A stretch of DNA of 64,000 bases from contig JANOSH010000047.1 in NCBI GenBank assembly GCA_031415695.1, forward strand, positions 62,001-126,000. Direction: 5' to 3'. Below the pieces are notes generated by a model. The model was not told the origin of the DNA. It saw nothing but the letters and a program-made list of their open reading frames with translations, and did not search any database. Origin of the DNA: JANOSH01 sp031415695 (GTDB lineage: Bacteria > Actinomycetota > Acidimicrobiia > Acidimicrobiales > Ilumatobacteraceae). This document shows positions 43,528 through 52,281 of this stretch, piece after piece. How positions within the stretch are numbered: the first letter of the stretch is position 1; every line of letters begins with the position of its first letter. Position numbers and translations under genes: made by a program.

Positions 43528-44138
43528 TCTTCCCTGACGAGGCCATCAAGCAGTCGGACGAGGCCTCGTTCGAAGAGTTCGTCGTCGCCGCCAATCATGG
43601 ACATTGGTCGGTTGGCGGCAAGGTCGATGTAGCCGTGGATCCCGGCCCACAGGTGGTACGCGATGCCGGTGGCGTCGCCAGGGCCGAGTTCGCCGCCATC
43701 GATAGTTCGCTGTACTGCGTCCACAAGGATGCCGAAGGACGAGAGGCCTACCCCATCGAGTGAGGCTTTGGCGACCAGACCGGGCACCAGCCCTCCGAAC
43801 ATCAGTCGGTAATGTGTCGGATTCTCAATCGACCAACGGCGGTACGCCCGTGCCAATTCCGAGAGTTGAGTGCGACCACCAGTCTTTCGGACCTCGGCCA
43901 ACGCTGCGGTGAAACGGTCGAACCCGTCGGAGTAGAGCGCTTTGAGTAGGCCGTCCTTGCCCCCAAACCAGGTGTAGACGCCGGTAGTTGAGCAACCGGC
44001 GAGGGCGGCGATGGATCGCACTCGTAGGCCATGAACGCCTTCGGATCGAAGTTGCTCAAGGGCGGCGGCCAGAATTCGCTGGCGTTGTTCAGCCTCCACA
44101 GAAGATTTCTCGGGCAGATTGCTTGACATCGTCGCCAT
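43515..44138 (-). CDS. TetR-family repressor
   Basis: A 207-aa regulator with HTH GLRVRSIAALAGCSTTGVYTWFGGKDGLLKALY (residues 36-68) and the TetR_C-type ligand domain (SIENPTHYRLMFGG). The start lies only 4 bases from a perfect 30-bp palindrome, its probable operator, shared with the divergent carotenoid oxygenase gene. An alternative ATG at 44129 would leave more room. It probably releases DNA when bound by an apocarotenoid or similar hydrophobic ligand; that is inference. Confidence 0.9.
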   Translation of the reverse strand: MATMSSNLPEKSSVEAEQRQRILAAALEQLRSEGVHGLRVRSIAALAGCSTTGVYTWFGGKDGLLKALYSDGFDRFTAALAEVRKTGGRTQLSELARAYRRWSIENPTHYRLMFGGLVPGLVAKASLDGVGLSSFGILVDAVQRTIDGGELGPGDATGIAYHLWAGIHGYIDLAANRPMSMIGGDDELFERGLVRLLDGLVREDQPS

Positions 44139-44141
44139 GGT

Positions 44142-44171
44142 GTAACAATGTTATGGCCATAACATTGTTAC
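44142..44171. promoter_or_regulatory. perfect 30-bp palindromic operator, tetR / carotenoid oxygenase
   Basis: The left arm GTAACAATGTTATGG (44142-44156) is repeated as its exact reverse complement (44157-44171) with no spacer. It lies 4 bp from the tetR start and 22 bp before the oxygenase GTG. It is the longest perfect palindrome seen in the window and is very likely the TetR binding site for both genes. Confidence 0.85.
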
Positions 44172-44193
44172 GGCAACGATTGGGGAGGAATCC

Positions 44194-45567
44194 GTGTCAT
44201 CGACCACCACTAACCAGTACCTGTCTCACAACTATGCACCGATCGGTACCGAGGTAACGGCCTACGACCTACCGATCATTGGTACGTTGCCGGCCGAACT
44301 CTCGGGACGCTACCTCCGCAATGGTCCCAACCCGATCGAATCGGTAGATCCAGCCACCCACCATTGGTTTATTGGTGACGGCATGGTTCACGGTGTGCGA
44401 CTTCATGGCGGTCGTGCCGAGTGGTACCGCAACCGATACGTCGGCAGTAGCAACCTGAGTCGGGTCCGGGGCAACGACGACATTCCTGGCCCCAACTGGA
44501 ACAACTCGCCGGGAGGGCCAAACACCAACGTTGGTGGCTTCGCCGGCCGAACCTGGGCAATGGTAGAAGGGGGCGGCTGCCCGGTCGAACTTACCGACGA
44601 GCTAGAAACCGTTGCTCGCAACGACTTCTTCGGCACACTTCCCGGCGCCTTTACAGCACACCCGAAAGTTGATCCCGACACCGGTGAAATGCATGCGATG
44701 GTCTACGCCCCCGGCCAGTGGTTCGACCACGTGCAGTATGTGGTCGTTGGGGTCGATGGCCGTGTACGTCGCACCGTCGATATTCCCCTCGGCATGACCA
44801 TGCTGCACGACATGTCGATCACGTCGCGTTACGCCATCGTGTACGACCAGCCGTGCACCGTCGACATTAACCTGGCAATGGCCGGTAGCCGGTTTCCCTT
44901 TCATTGGAATCCTGACTACGGAAATCGGGTCGGACTTATGCCACGCGAGGGCGCGGCCGCCGACATCATCTGGATCGATGTGCCGATCTCGTATGCGTTC
45001 CACCCCATGAACGCCTACGACGCGCCCGACGGAACCGTTGTTGTCGACCTGTGTGTCTACGACGACATGTTTGGCAGTGACAGGCTCGGGCCATTTGGCT
45101 CGAATCCCCCCCGGCTGGAGCGCTGGATTCTCGACCCGACTCGGCGCACCTCGTCAATCACCGTGGTCGACGAAACGCCGAATGAATTTCCCCGGCATCG
45201 CGGCAGTCTGACCGGGAAGCCCTACCGGTACGGGTACTGCGCTGCGCCTTCGTGGACTGTCGGTGCGGCCTGGCCAACTGTCAAGCACGACATGGTCACC
45301 GGCGAACGCCACGTCTTCGACCATGGCCCATCACGCGCCGCAGGCGAACCAGTGTTCATTGGTCGACACGGCGGTACCGCCGAGGATGACGGATGGCTTA
45401 TGACATTCGTGCACGACTTGGCCAATGACACGGCCGAACTCGTCGTGCTCGATGCGCAGGACTTCTCTCGTCCGGAGGTTGCTCGAGTGCTTTTGCCTCA
45501 GCGAGTACCGTTTGGCTTCCACGGCAACTGGGTCAGAGACACGCTAGCGCCGCACCTCGGTGCGTAG
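44194..45567 (+). CDS. carotenoid cleavage oxygenase (RPE65/CCD family)
   Basis: A 457-aa seven-bladed propeller enzyme that cleaves carotenoids, apocarotenoids or lignin-like stilbenes. All four iron-binding histidines are present: H156 (TAHPKVD), H205 (MLHDMSIT), H270 (AFHPMNAYD) and H443 (GFHGNW). The N-terminal NYAPIGTEV and GRYLRNGPNP segments match the family. GTG 44194 follows GGGGAGGA. It is controlled from the palindrome shared with tetR. No carotenoid biosynthesis genes are in the window. Confidence 0.92.
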   Translation: MSSTTTNQYLSHNYAPIGTEVTAYDLPIIGTLPAELSGRYLRNGPNPIESVDPATHHWFIGDGMVHGVRLHGGRAEWYRNRYVGSSNLSRVRGNDDIPGPNWNNSPGGPNTNVGGFAGRTWAMVEGGGCPVELTDELETVARNDFFGTLPGAFTAHPKVDPDTGEMHAMVYAPGQWFDHVQYVVVGVDGRVRRTVDIPLGMTMLHDMSITSRYAIVYDQPCTVDINLAMAGSRFPFHWNPDYGNRVGLMPREGAAADIIWIDVPISYAFHPMNAYDAPDGTVVVDLCVYDDMFGSDRLGPFGSNPPRLERWILDPTRRTSSITVVDETPNEFPRHRGSLTGKPYRYGYCAAPSWTVGAAWPTVKHDMVTGERHVFDHGPSRAAGEPVFIGRHGGTAEDDGWLMTFVHDLANDTAELVVLDAQDFSRPEVARVLLPQRVPFGFHGNWVRDTLAPHLGA

Positions 45568-46398
45568 GCGCTTGAGATAGCCAGCAATGTCGTTTGGTTG
45601 TACAACGGCGCCACGGATCAGATCATCGAAATGTTTCGACAGCGTACGCACGTGCTCGGTTGACGTGAGCACCAAGTACATTTGGCCGACATAAAGCGCT
45701 GCCCGCAAGGGGCCAAAGATGGTGACCGGAGCTGCATACCGTTGTCGAGCATCAAAGAGAAACCAACGCAGGGTCGGGTAGAGCTCTTGAGTGAGCTCGA
45801 TCATGTGATCGATCTGGGCTCGGCGCTGATCGACGGCGAGCCCGGACCACACCCCTTCGCCGCGAGCAAAGGCCACCAGACTCTGCACCGACGAACAACA
45901 TTCCATCTCGGTTTCGGGCCCCCTCGTCCACGCCAGGCGAGCCGCCGCAGTTTGGATACGCTGTGAAGGTGTTGCCGCGACGTTGTCGGCCAACTCGTAG
46001 CTGATGACGGCCTCAGTCTTCACGAGGTCGGGCAAGGTTGCCGGGACATGGCGGACCTTGTAGCCGACCGCCTCACGAAACCACGACAACAAGCGCTCGT
46101 CGTTTTCAGCCAAGCCGCCTGGAGCGAATGACGTCGCCTCTTGCAGCATCTCGGCCTGCATTGCCCCGGCATTGGTGAGGCCAACCAACCAGTCCATCGA
46201 CACTTGTTGGTCATCCGCGATGGCGAGCAGTGTCTCGAGTCGGGGCAGCCGCCGATTCGTTGTCGACAGCAACTGGGACAGCGTTGAGCGATCGACACCA
46301 ATGTCGGCCGCGAACCCACTGCGCGACGCCCCCGAGCGTCGAATCACCTCGTCGAGTCGAACGCGCAGTACTGAGAGAACATCGTCACGTCCGGTCAT
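45544..46398 (-). CDS. XRE-family helix-turn-helix regulator
   Basis: A 284-aa protein. The HTH domain (RLDEVIRRSGASRSGFAADIGVDRSTLSQLLSTTNRRLPRLETLLAIADDQQVSMDWLVG) occupies about residues 12-70. The large C-terminal domain of some 200 aa has no motif I recognise; LRWFLFDARQRYAAPVTIFGPLRAALYVGQMYLVLTS is its most striking segment and may be a ligand-binding domain. ATG 46398 lies 5 nt after TACACT. It is divergent from the desaturase gene, a candidate target, and overlaps the carotenoid oxygenase end by 24 bases. Confidence 0.82.
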   Translation of the reverse strand: MTGRDDVLSVLRVRLDEVIRRSGASRSGFAADIGVDRSTLSQLLSTTNRRLPRLETLLAIADDQQVSMDWLVGLTNAGAMQAEMLQEATSFAPGGLAENDERLLSWFREAVGYKVRHVPATLPDLVKTEAVISYELADNVAATPSQRIQTAAARLAWTRGPETEMECCSSVQSLVAFARGEGVWSGLAVDQRRAQIDHMIELTQELYPTLRWFLFDARQRYAAPVTIFGPLRAALYVGQMYLVLTSTEHVRTLSKHFDDLIRGAVVQPNDIAGYLKRLRTEVRR

Positions 46399-46403
46399 AC
46401 CGG

Positions 46404-46436
46404 AGTGTACATCCCGCATATGTAGTGCAAGTGCAC
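46404..46436 (-). promoter_or_regulatory. XRE gene promoter with palindromic operator
   Basis: Minus-strand TACACT (plus 46404-46409) lies 5 nt before the ATG. GTGCA-AG-TGCAC (46425-46436) is an inverted repeat overlapping a possible minus-strand -35 TTGCAC, so it may be an autoregulatory operator. Confidence 0.45.
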
Positions 46437-46525
46437 CATTTGTCTGCATTTTGCACAGCGATGCCCCGAATGTGACGCAAGTCCCCGTTGTAAGCAAGAC
46501 TCGGGTTTGTCACACTTTGGCCTGC

Positions 46526-47425
46526 ATGACCACCGGCGGAATCGAATGGCGAACAGTCGGAGTGGCCGCGGGTGTTACCGTTTCGTTCGCCGGGATAATC
46601 GCTGTCCACCAATCGATCCCGGTCGTGGTCACGCTCGGACTCCTTGCTCTCGCTAGCGCGTGGTACGGATCGTTGCAACACGAGGTCTTGCACGGCCATC
46701 CAACGCCGTGGCGATGGGTGAATCTGATGCTCGGCGGGCCACCGCTCGGTCTGGCCTATCCGTTTGGTGCATATCGGGATACCCATATTGCCCACCACCG
46801 AAACGACGTCCTTACCGACCCGCTGCTTGATCCCGAGAGCTATTACGTACTGCCGGAACACTGGGACGCAGCCGGAACGTTCCGGCGTGCAGCCCTCGTT
46901 GCGATGCGAACGATCAGCGGGCGGCTCATCCTTGGCCCAGCAATCTATTTGTCTGGGTTCCTCGCTGCTGAAGTACGCGCCGCGGCGCGGGGAGATTCGC
47001 TCAGGGGATGGCGCATGGCTCGACACGTTTTGGGCTGCATGGTCGTACTTCTTGTCGTGCAAACAACCTCACTTCCGCTCTGGGAATATGTGCTCGGAGC
47101 GGGCTACCTTGGACAGTCAGTGAGCATGATCCGTTCGTTCGCAGAGCACCGGGCGATGCCCGACGGCTCACGAACTGCAGTCGTACGGTCGACGTGGTTC
47201 TTTAGCCTGCTCTTTCTGAACAACAACTTGCACCTCACGCATCACGAGCGACCCGATTTGGCATGGTACGAACTGCCAGCGGCCCACGAGCGCATGCGAA
47301 GCGATGCCGAGGCAGCCAAGGGTGCAGGGCTGTATGCCGGATATCGCGATGTCTTCTCCCGGTTTCTCGTCAGACCGTTCTGCCAGCCCGTTCACCCGCT
47401 CCGTCGCCAAGATGCCGAAACGTGA
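46526..47425 (+). CDS. membrane fatty-acid-desaturase-family di-iron enzyme
   Basis: A 299-aa membrane protein with the three histidine boxes of the family: HEVLHGH (52-58), HIAHH (87-91) and HLTHH (236-240). Hydrophobic stretches surround them. Its modest length resembles small desaturases and carotenoid or alkane hydroxylase relatives. ATG 46526 is chosen; longer frames run antisense to the XRE gene. The stop overlaps the next gene (GTGA), so the two are coupled. A role in modifying membrane lipid or carotenoid is plausible given the nearby carotenoid oxygenase. Confidence 0.85.
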   Translation: MTTGGIEWRTVGVAAGVTVSFAGIIAVHQSIPVVVTLGLLALASAWYGSLQHEVLHGHPTPWRWVNLMLGGPPLGLAYPFGAYRDTHIAHHRNDVLTDPLLDPESYYVLPEHWDAAGTFRRAALVAMRTISGRLILGPAIYLSGFLAAEVRAAARGDSLRGWRMARHVLGCMVVLLVVQTTSLPLWEYVLGAGYLGQSVSMIRSFAEHRAMPDGSRTAVVRSTWFFSLLFLNNNLHLTHHERPDLAWYELPAAHERMRSDAEAAKGAGLYAGYRDVFSRFLVRPFCQPVHPLRRQDAET

Positions 47426-48174
47426 CGAAGAACTATGCCTGTTTGGCCATGTACCCCTTCGATGAACTGGTCGGGGCCTACGAGGGGTTGTGGCGAGTTG
47501 TTGGCCCCGACTTGCCGTGGATGCCGTCAGCCTTGCACTGGCCTGACGACGTCCATGCCACGTGGCTAGACCCAGCATGCCAATTGAGTCAGACATGCGG
47601 CTGGCCGTTGGCGACTGCCCTTCGAGACCAGGTCCGCGTTGTCGGATCGTTCGTGTACGACGTGCCCGAGGCCGACGGATACTGCTATCGCAGTGTGCTG
47701 CTCGCCAGGCGGAACGTGTCGTTCGACAACGAGATGAAGGTTCGATTTGCGGCCAACAGCCGCGACAGTCTGTCGGGCTGGATCAGTTTGTGCGCAGCGC
47801 TCGGCATACAGCCGAACGAGTTAGAGAAGCGCACGACCTTCACGGGCGGGCATGTCGCAAGTTTGCGGGCGCTGCACGCTGGTGTTGCCGACGTCGCAAG
47901 CATCGACTCAGTTACGTTGCACCACGTGCGTCAGTACACGCCCGGTTTGGTCGCTGACCTTCATCAGATCGGCGTCGGGCCACTGGTCCCAAGCCTGCCA
48001 ATCGTGGTTGCGTCCACGGCATCGGATGCCCAGGTCCGTCAGGTGCGTGGCGCGCTCGCCCGAGCCGTAACTGATCCATCGATTCACGACGACCTGTACC
48101 GACTTCGGATCCGGGGATTTGTTCCGCTTGGCCCTGCCGATTTCGAAGCGCTTCTCGATCTTGTCATCGCGTGA
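47422..48174 (+). CDS. PhnD/SsuA-like binding-fold protein without signal peptide
   Basis: A 250-aa protein that resembles the periplasmic phosphonate-binding fold: WPDDVHATWLDPACQLSQTCGWPLA near residues 36-60, then VVGSFVYDVPEADGYCYRSVLLAR and TGGHVASLRALHAGVADVASIDSVTL. The N-terminus has no signal peptide and no lipobox, so it is probably cytoplasmic or uses another partner. No permease or ATPase is adjacent. GTG 47422 overlaps the desaturase stop by four bases. Function unknown; perhaps a ligand sensor or a relocated receptor. Confidence 0.7.
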   Translation: MTKNYACLAMYPFDELVGAYEGLWRVVGPDLPWMPSALHWPDDVHATWLDPACQLSQTCGWPLATALRDQVRVVGSFVYDVPEADGYCYRSVLLARRNVSFDNEMKVRFAANSRDSLSGWISLCAALGIQPNELEKRTTFTGGHVASLRALHAGVADVASIDSVTLHHVRQYTPGLVADLHQIGVGPLVPSLPIVVASTASDAQVRQVRGALARAVTDPSIHDDLYRLRIRGFVPLGPADFEALLDLVIA

Positions 48175-48193
48175 CGTAGCGTGAAATAGCTTG

Positions 48194-48227
48194 TACAGTC
48201 GTACCGGTTATCGAACCCGATATACCG
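48194..48227 (+). promoter_or_regulatory. promoter and inverted repeat before the MttB-like gene
   Basis: TACAGT (48194-48199) is a likely -10 box. CGGTTATCG (48205-48213) and CGATATACCG (48218-48227) form an inverted repeat with one bulged base that would cover the start of transcription, a possible operator. Confidence 0.45.
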
Positions 48228-48254
48228 AACGCACAATGGGGTCTGAGGGGACGA

Positions 48255-49805
48255 ATGGCTGACGTCGAGGAGGGTGGTCGCCGTCGACGCGGTGGTCGTC
48301 CCGAGGGGGTGCGATCAAAACTGCCAGTGCAGCGTTCCCATGCCCAGCCAAGAATGCGGTTTCGTCCTACCGAGGTTGTGTCGGCCGATGAGCTTGAATC
48401 AATACACCTGGCATCCCTCAAGCTGTTGGCTACGACCGGCATGGATGTGCTGGACGATGAAGCTCGGGCACTGCTTGTACAAGCCGGTGGCTTGGTTGAA
48501 CCTGGCTCTCCACGGGTGCGGTTCGATCCAGACATGGTTATGCAGCACGTCGCTAACGTTCCGTCTCGATTCACGTTCCATTCGTGGAATCCTGAGCGCA
48601 ACCTTGAGATAGGCGGCGACTGGATGGCGTTCGGCTCGGTCGCCAGCGCGCCTAACGTTGTCGGACTCGGCCGAGGTCGGCGCACCGGTAACCGCGACGA
48701 CTATCAGAACCTCCTTCGACTCTGCCAATCACTCAACACCGTGCATTTCATTTCTGGCTATCCCGTCGAGCCCGTTGATATTCACGCATCGGTACGTCAC
48801 CTCGACGCCACGTTCGATGCCCTCACGCTCACCGATCGACCTATCCACGCTTACAGCCTCGGCCGCCAACGCGTACGTGACTGCCTAGAGATGGTACGAA
48901 TCGCTCGGGGTATTGACGATGCCACGCTCGACTCCGAACCGTCCCTGTTCACCATTATCAACACCAACTCGCCATTGCGGCTCGACATCCCGATGGCGCA
49001 AGGCGTCATGGAAATGTCGGCCCGCAACCAGGTGGTTTGCATCACGCCCTTCACGCTGTCGGGGGCGATGGCACCTGTAACGCTGGCCGGAGCAGTTGTT
49101 CAACAAAACGCCGAGGCACTTGCTGGCATTACGTTCACCCAGGTCGTGCGAGCGGGCTCGCCTGTCATCTACGGCGGCTTTACGTCGAACGTCGATATGC
49201 AATCAGGCGCTCCAGCCTTCGGTACTCCCGAGTACGTTCGCACCGCCATGATGGGCGGGCAACTAGCTCGTCGCTACAACATTCCGTACCGGTCCTCGAA
49301 TGTCTGTGCCGCCAACGCTCTCGACGCTCAAGCTGCATACGAGTCGGTGTTCTCGCTGTGGGGTGCCGTGATGGGCGGCGTTAACCTTTTGATGCATGGT
49401 GCCGGATGGATGGAAGGCGGCCTGCACGCCAGCTACGAAAAGATGGTTCTCGACGCCGACCTTTTGCAGATGGTGTCCGCAATGATGGACCCGGTCGTTG
49501 TCGACGATGACACTATGGCCCTCGCCGCTATCGACGAGGTAGGGCCTGGCGGTCACTTCTTTGGCGTGCAACACACTCAGGATCGTTACCGAACCGCTTT
49601 CTACAAGCCGATGATTTCTGATTGGCGTAACTTCGAATCCTGGGAGGAAGCGGGCAGTCCCACCGCTTTCGAACGAGCTGGCGCTTTGGTAACCGAGTTT
49701 CTCGGCGCGTACGAACCGCCCCCTCTCGACGCCGCCCACCGCGAGGAACTCGAAGCGTTTGTCGCTCGGCGCACGGCCGAGGGCGGCGTTCCAACCGATT
49801 TTTGA
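48255..49805 (+). CDS. MttB-family (trimethylamine/betaine:corrinoid) methyltransferase, non-pyrrolysine
   Basis: A 516-aa TIM-barrel methyltransferase of the MttB superfamily. The frame has no internal UAG, so it lacks pyrrolysine; such members act on quaternary amines like glycine betaine or proline betaine instead of trimethylamine. ITPFTLSGAMAPVTLAGAVVQQNAEALAGITFTQ and SPVIYGGFTSNVDMQSGAPAFGTPEYV are family segments. A basic N-terminal extension of about 30 residues (GGRRRRGGRPEG) is unusual. No corrinoid protein is encoded nearby. A dimethylglycine-dehydrogenase-like gene follows after 49 bases, fitting stepwise demethylation of a methylated amine. Confidence 0.85.
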   Translation: MADVEEGGRRRRGGRPEGVRSKLPVQRSHAQPRMRFRPTEVVSADELESIHLASLKLLATTGMDVLDDEARALLVQAGGLVEPGSPRVRFDPDMVMQHVANVPSRFTFHSWNPERNLEIGGDWMAFGSVASAPNVVGLGRGRRTGNRDDYQNLLRLCQSLNTVHFISGYPVEPVDIHASVRHLDATFDALTLTDRPIHAYSLGRQRVRDCLEMVRIARGIDDATLDSEPSLFTIINTNSPLRLDIPMAQGVMEMSARNQVVCITPFTLSGAMAPVTLAGAVVQQNAEALAGITFTQVVRAGSPVIYGGFTSNVDMQSGAPAFGTPEYVRTAMMGGQLARRYNIPYRSSNVCAANALDAQAAYESVFSLWGAVMGGVNLLMHGAGWMEGGLHASYEKMVLDADLLQMVSAMMDPVVVDDDTMALAAIDEVGPGGHFFGVQHTQDRYRTAFYKPMISDWRNFESWEEAGSPTAFERAGALVTEFLGAYEPPPLDAAHREELEAFVARRTAEGGVPTDF

Positions 49806-49854
49806 CCAAACCTAGAGGTGCCGTTTGAGCAGGATGCTCTGAAAGGACTGTGTT

Positions 49855-52281
49855 GTGAAATCTTCTGCCCAGGTAGTGGTTATTGGCGGTGGCGTGGTCG
49901 GCGCCAGCGTTCTCTATCACCTTGCGAAAGGCGGCTGGACCGATGTTGTGCTTCTCGAACGCAAGCAACTAACAGCGGGCTCCACCTGGCATGCCGCGGG
50001 AGGTATGCACACGCTCAACGGCGATCCCAACGTTGCACGTTTGCAGCAGTACACCGTGAATCTGTACAAGGAAATCGAAGCCGAGTCAGGCCAGAACTGC
50101 TCGATTCACCTGCCGGGTGGGTTGCAACTTGCCGACACGCCCGAGCGGCTCGACTGGCTTCGTATGGCCCAAGCGCGGGGCCGCTACCTGGGAATGCATA
50201 TGGAGATGCTTTCCATGAAAGAAGCCAAGGACCTCAACCCACTGCTCGAGGAAAAGTACTTCGTTGGTGCGTTGTATGACGAGGACGAAGGAAGCGTCGA
50301 CCCATACGGCGTCACACATGCCTACGCCATCTGCGCGAAGAGCCGTGGGGCAGAGGTCTATACCGAGACGTGGGTTACCGGGCTCTCGCAACGGTCCGAC
50401 GGCACCTGGGATGTCATCACCGATCGCGACCACACCATCCATGCCGAGCACGTCGTAAACGCTGGGGGTTTGTGGGCCCGCGAAGTCGGTCGAATGGCTG
50501 GCCTGGAACTTCCCGTGTTGGCTATGGAACACCACTACTTGATGACCGAACCCATGCCCGAAGTCATCGAGTACAACCAACGAACCGGTCGTGAACTTCC
50601 CCACCTAATCGACTTCGCCGGCGAAATCTACGCACGGCAAGAAGGCCAGAGCATCCTGCTTGGAACCTACGAGCAGAACAACCGGCCGTGGGCAGTGAAG
50701 GAAACTCCTTGGGACTTTGTGTTCCAACTGCTCGACCACGACCTCGACCGTATTGCCCCTGAACTGGAGCGCGGATTCGCTCATTTCCCCGCTGTTGGTC
50801 GGGCCGGTATCAAGAAGTTCGTGAATGGCCCCTTCACCTTCAGTCCCGACGGCAATCCACTCGTCGGCCCGATCAAGGGCCTGCGAGGAATGTGGTCGGC
50901 GTGCGCCGTCATGGCCGGGTTGTCACAGGGCGGAGGCGTGGGGTTGTCGCTGGCAACGTGGATGATCGAAGGCGACCCGGGCGCCGACATTTGGGGCATG
51001 GACGTTGCTCGTTATGGCGACTACGCCACCCTCGGCTTTACCAACGCGAAGGTTCGCGAGAACTACAGCCGACGCTTCCGAATTACCTTCCCCAACGAGG
51101 AGCTACCAGCCGCACGTCCACTACATACCACGCCCATCTACGACCGGCTCACCGGCCACAATGCCGTCTGGGGTGTTGGCTTTGGGCTCGAACATCCGCT
51201 CTGGTTCCAGGAAGCTGGAAAGGAACCGGTTGAAGATGTCACGTTCCGTCGCTCCAACGCGTTTTCGCGCGTTGCTCAGGAATGCCGCACCGTTCGCGAA
51301 CGGGTCGGACTCACCGAAGCGTCGAACTTCGCCAAATATCGCGTACACGGATCGGGCACCGCTGCATGGTTGTCGTCGTTGTTCACCAACGCTCTCCCCA
51401 AGATTGGCCGGGTCAACCTGACAGCGATGTTAAATCCGCAGGGCCGAATCGTCGGCGAGTTCTCGGTATGCCGGGTGGGCGACGACGACTTCTTCTTGTT
51501 CGGCTCCCAGGCGGCCGAGATACACCACCCTCGTTGGTTCCTTGCGCACCTTCCGGAAGGTTCACCAATTCAGTTCGACGTTATGGGGCTGTCGATGGTC
51601 GGGCTGTCAATTGCCGGCCCTCGGGCGACCGATGTCCTTGCCAAGTTCACCGACGAGAAACTGAAGTTTATGGACTTTCGTCGGATCGACCTCGGTATGA
51701 TCCCTGCCTGGGTTGGCCGCATGACCTACACCGGCGACCTTGGCTACGAGTTCTGGGTAGCACCCGAGTATCAACGCGCATTGTTCGACCAATTGTGGGA
51801 GGCCGGACAAGAGTTCGATATGGGTCTTTACGGATTCCGGGCCTTGATGTCGATGCGCATGGAGAAGGGGTACGGCACGTGGTATCGGGAATACCGGCCG
51901 ATCTATACTCCGCTTGAGGCGTGCATGGAGCGGTACATCAAACTCGACCACGACTTTATTGGCCGCGCCGCGCTAGAAGCCGAGATGGTCAATGGACCCG
52001 AACGACGGCTGGTGTTCTTCGAGGTCGATACCGACCCGGTTGATCCTGCCGATGTCATTGGTGACGAGCCCGTGTGGCACAACGGCGACGTCGTCGGCTG
52101 GATCACATCGGGCGCCTATGCGCACTACTCAGCAAAGTCTCTAGCCGTCGGATACATTCCGGCTGCTCTCGCCGTCGATGGCACCACTGGCTTCGAGATC
52201 GAGATCATCGGCAATCGCCGACCCGCCCGACTCCTGAGCGAGCCGGTCTTCGATCCAGACAGCAAGCGGGCCCGCGCATGA
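49855..52281 (+). CDS. dimethylglycine/sarcosine dehydrogenase-like flavoprotein with GcvT domain
   Basis: An 808-aa fusion. The N-terminal half is a DAO-fold FAD domain (VVVIGGGVVGASVLYHLAKGG, residues 6-26; then TAGSTWHAAGGMHTL). The C-terminal half is a GcvT folate-binding domain (MTYTGDLGYEFWV; YGFRALMSMRMEKGYGTW). Such enzymes oxidise N-methyl groups of dimethylglycine or sarcosine and pass the carbon to tetrahydrofolate as methylene-THF. GTG 49855 follows GAAAGGA. It overlaps the SoxA-like gene by four bases, so demethylation steps are encoded in one unit. Confidence 0.9.
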   Translation: MKSSAQVVVIGGGVVGASVLYHLAKGGWTDVVLLERKQLTAGSTWHAAGGMHTLNGDPNVARLQQYTVNLYKEIEAESGQNCSIHLPGGLQLADTPERLDWLRMAQARGRYLGMHMEMLSMKEAKDLNPLLEEKYFVGALYDEDEGSVDPYGVTHAYAICAKSRGAEVYTETWVTGLSQRSDGTWDVITDRDHTIHAEHVVNAGGLWAREVGRMAGLELPVLAMEHHYLMTEPMPEVIEYNQRTGRELPHLIDFAGEIYARQEGQSILLGTYEQNNRPWAVKETPWDFVFQLLDHDLDRIAPELERGFAHFPAVGRAGIKKFVNGPFTFSPDGNPLVGPIKGLRGMWSACAVMAGLSQGGGVGLSLATWMIEGDPGADIWGMDVARYGDYATLGFTNAKVRENYSRRFRITFPNEELPAARPLHTTPIYDRLTGHNAVWGVGFGLEHPLWFQEAGKEPVEDVTFRRSNAFSRVAQECRTVRERVGLTEASNFAKYRVHGSGTAAWLSSLFTNALPKIGRVNLTAMLNPQGRIVGEFSVCRVGDDDFFLFGSQAAEIHHPRWFLAHLPEGSPIQFDVMGLSMVGLSIAGPRATDVLAKFTDEKLKFMDFRRIDLGMIPAWVGRMTYTGDLGYEFWVAPEYQRALFDQLWEAGQEFDMGLYGFRALMSMRMEKGYGTWYREYRPIYTPLEACMERYIKLDHDFIGRAALEAEMVNGPERRLVFFEVDTDPVDPADVIGDEPVWHNGDVVGWITSGAYAHYSAKSLAVGYIPAALAVDGTTGFEIEIIGNRRPARLLSEPVFDPDSKRARA

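Noticed and set aside
48255..49805. A pyrrolysine-containing trimethylamine methyltransferase
   Set aside because: The reading frame contains no in-frame UAG, so no pyrrolysine is inserted; a non-Pyl MttB member is called instead.
49855..52281. DMSP demethylase (DmdA)
   Set aside because: DmdA is a GcvT-only protein; this one has an N-terminal FAD domain and is in a sarcosine-type operon.
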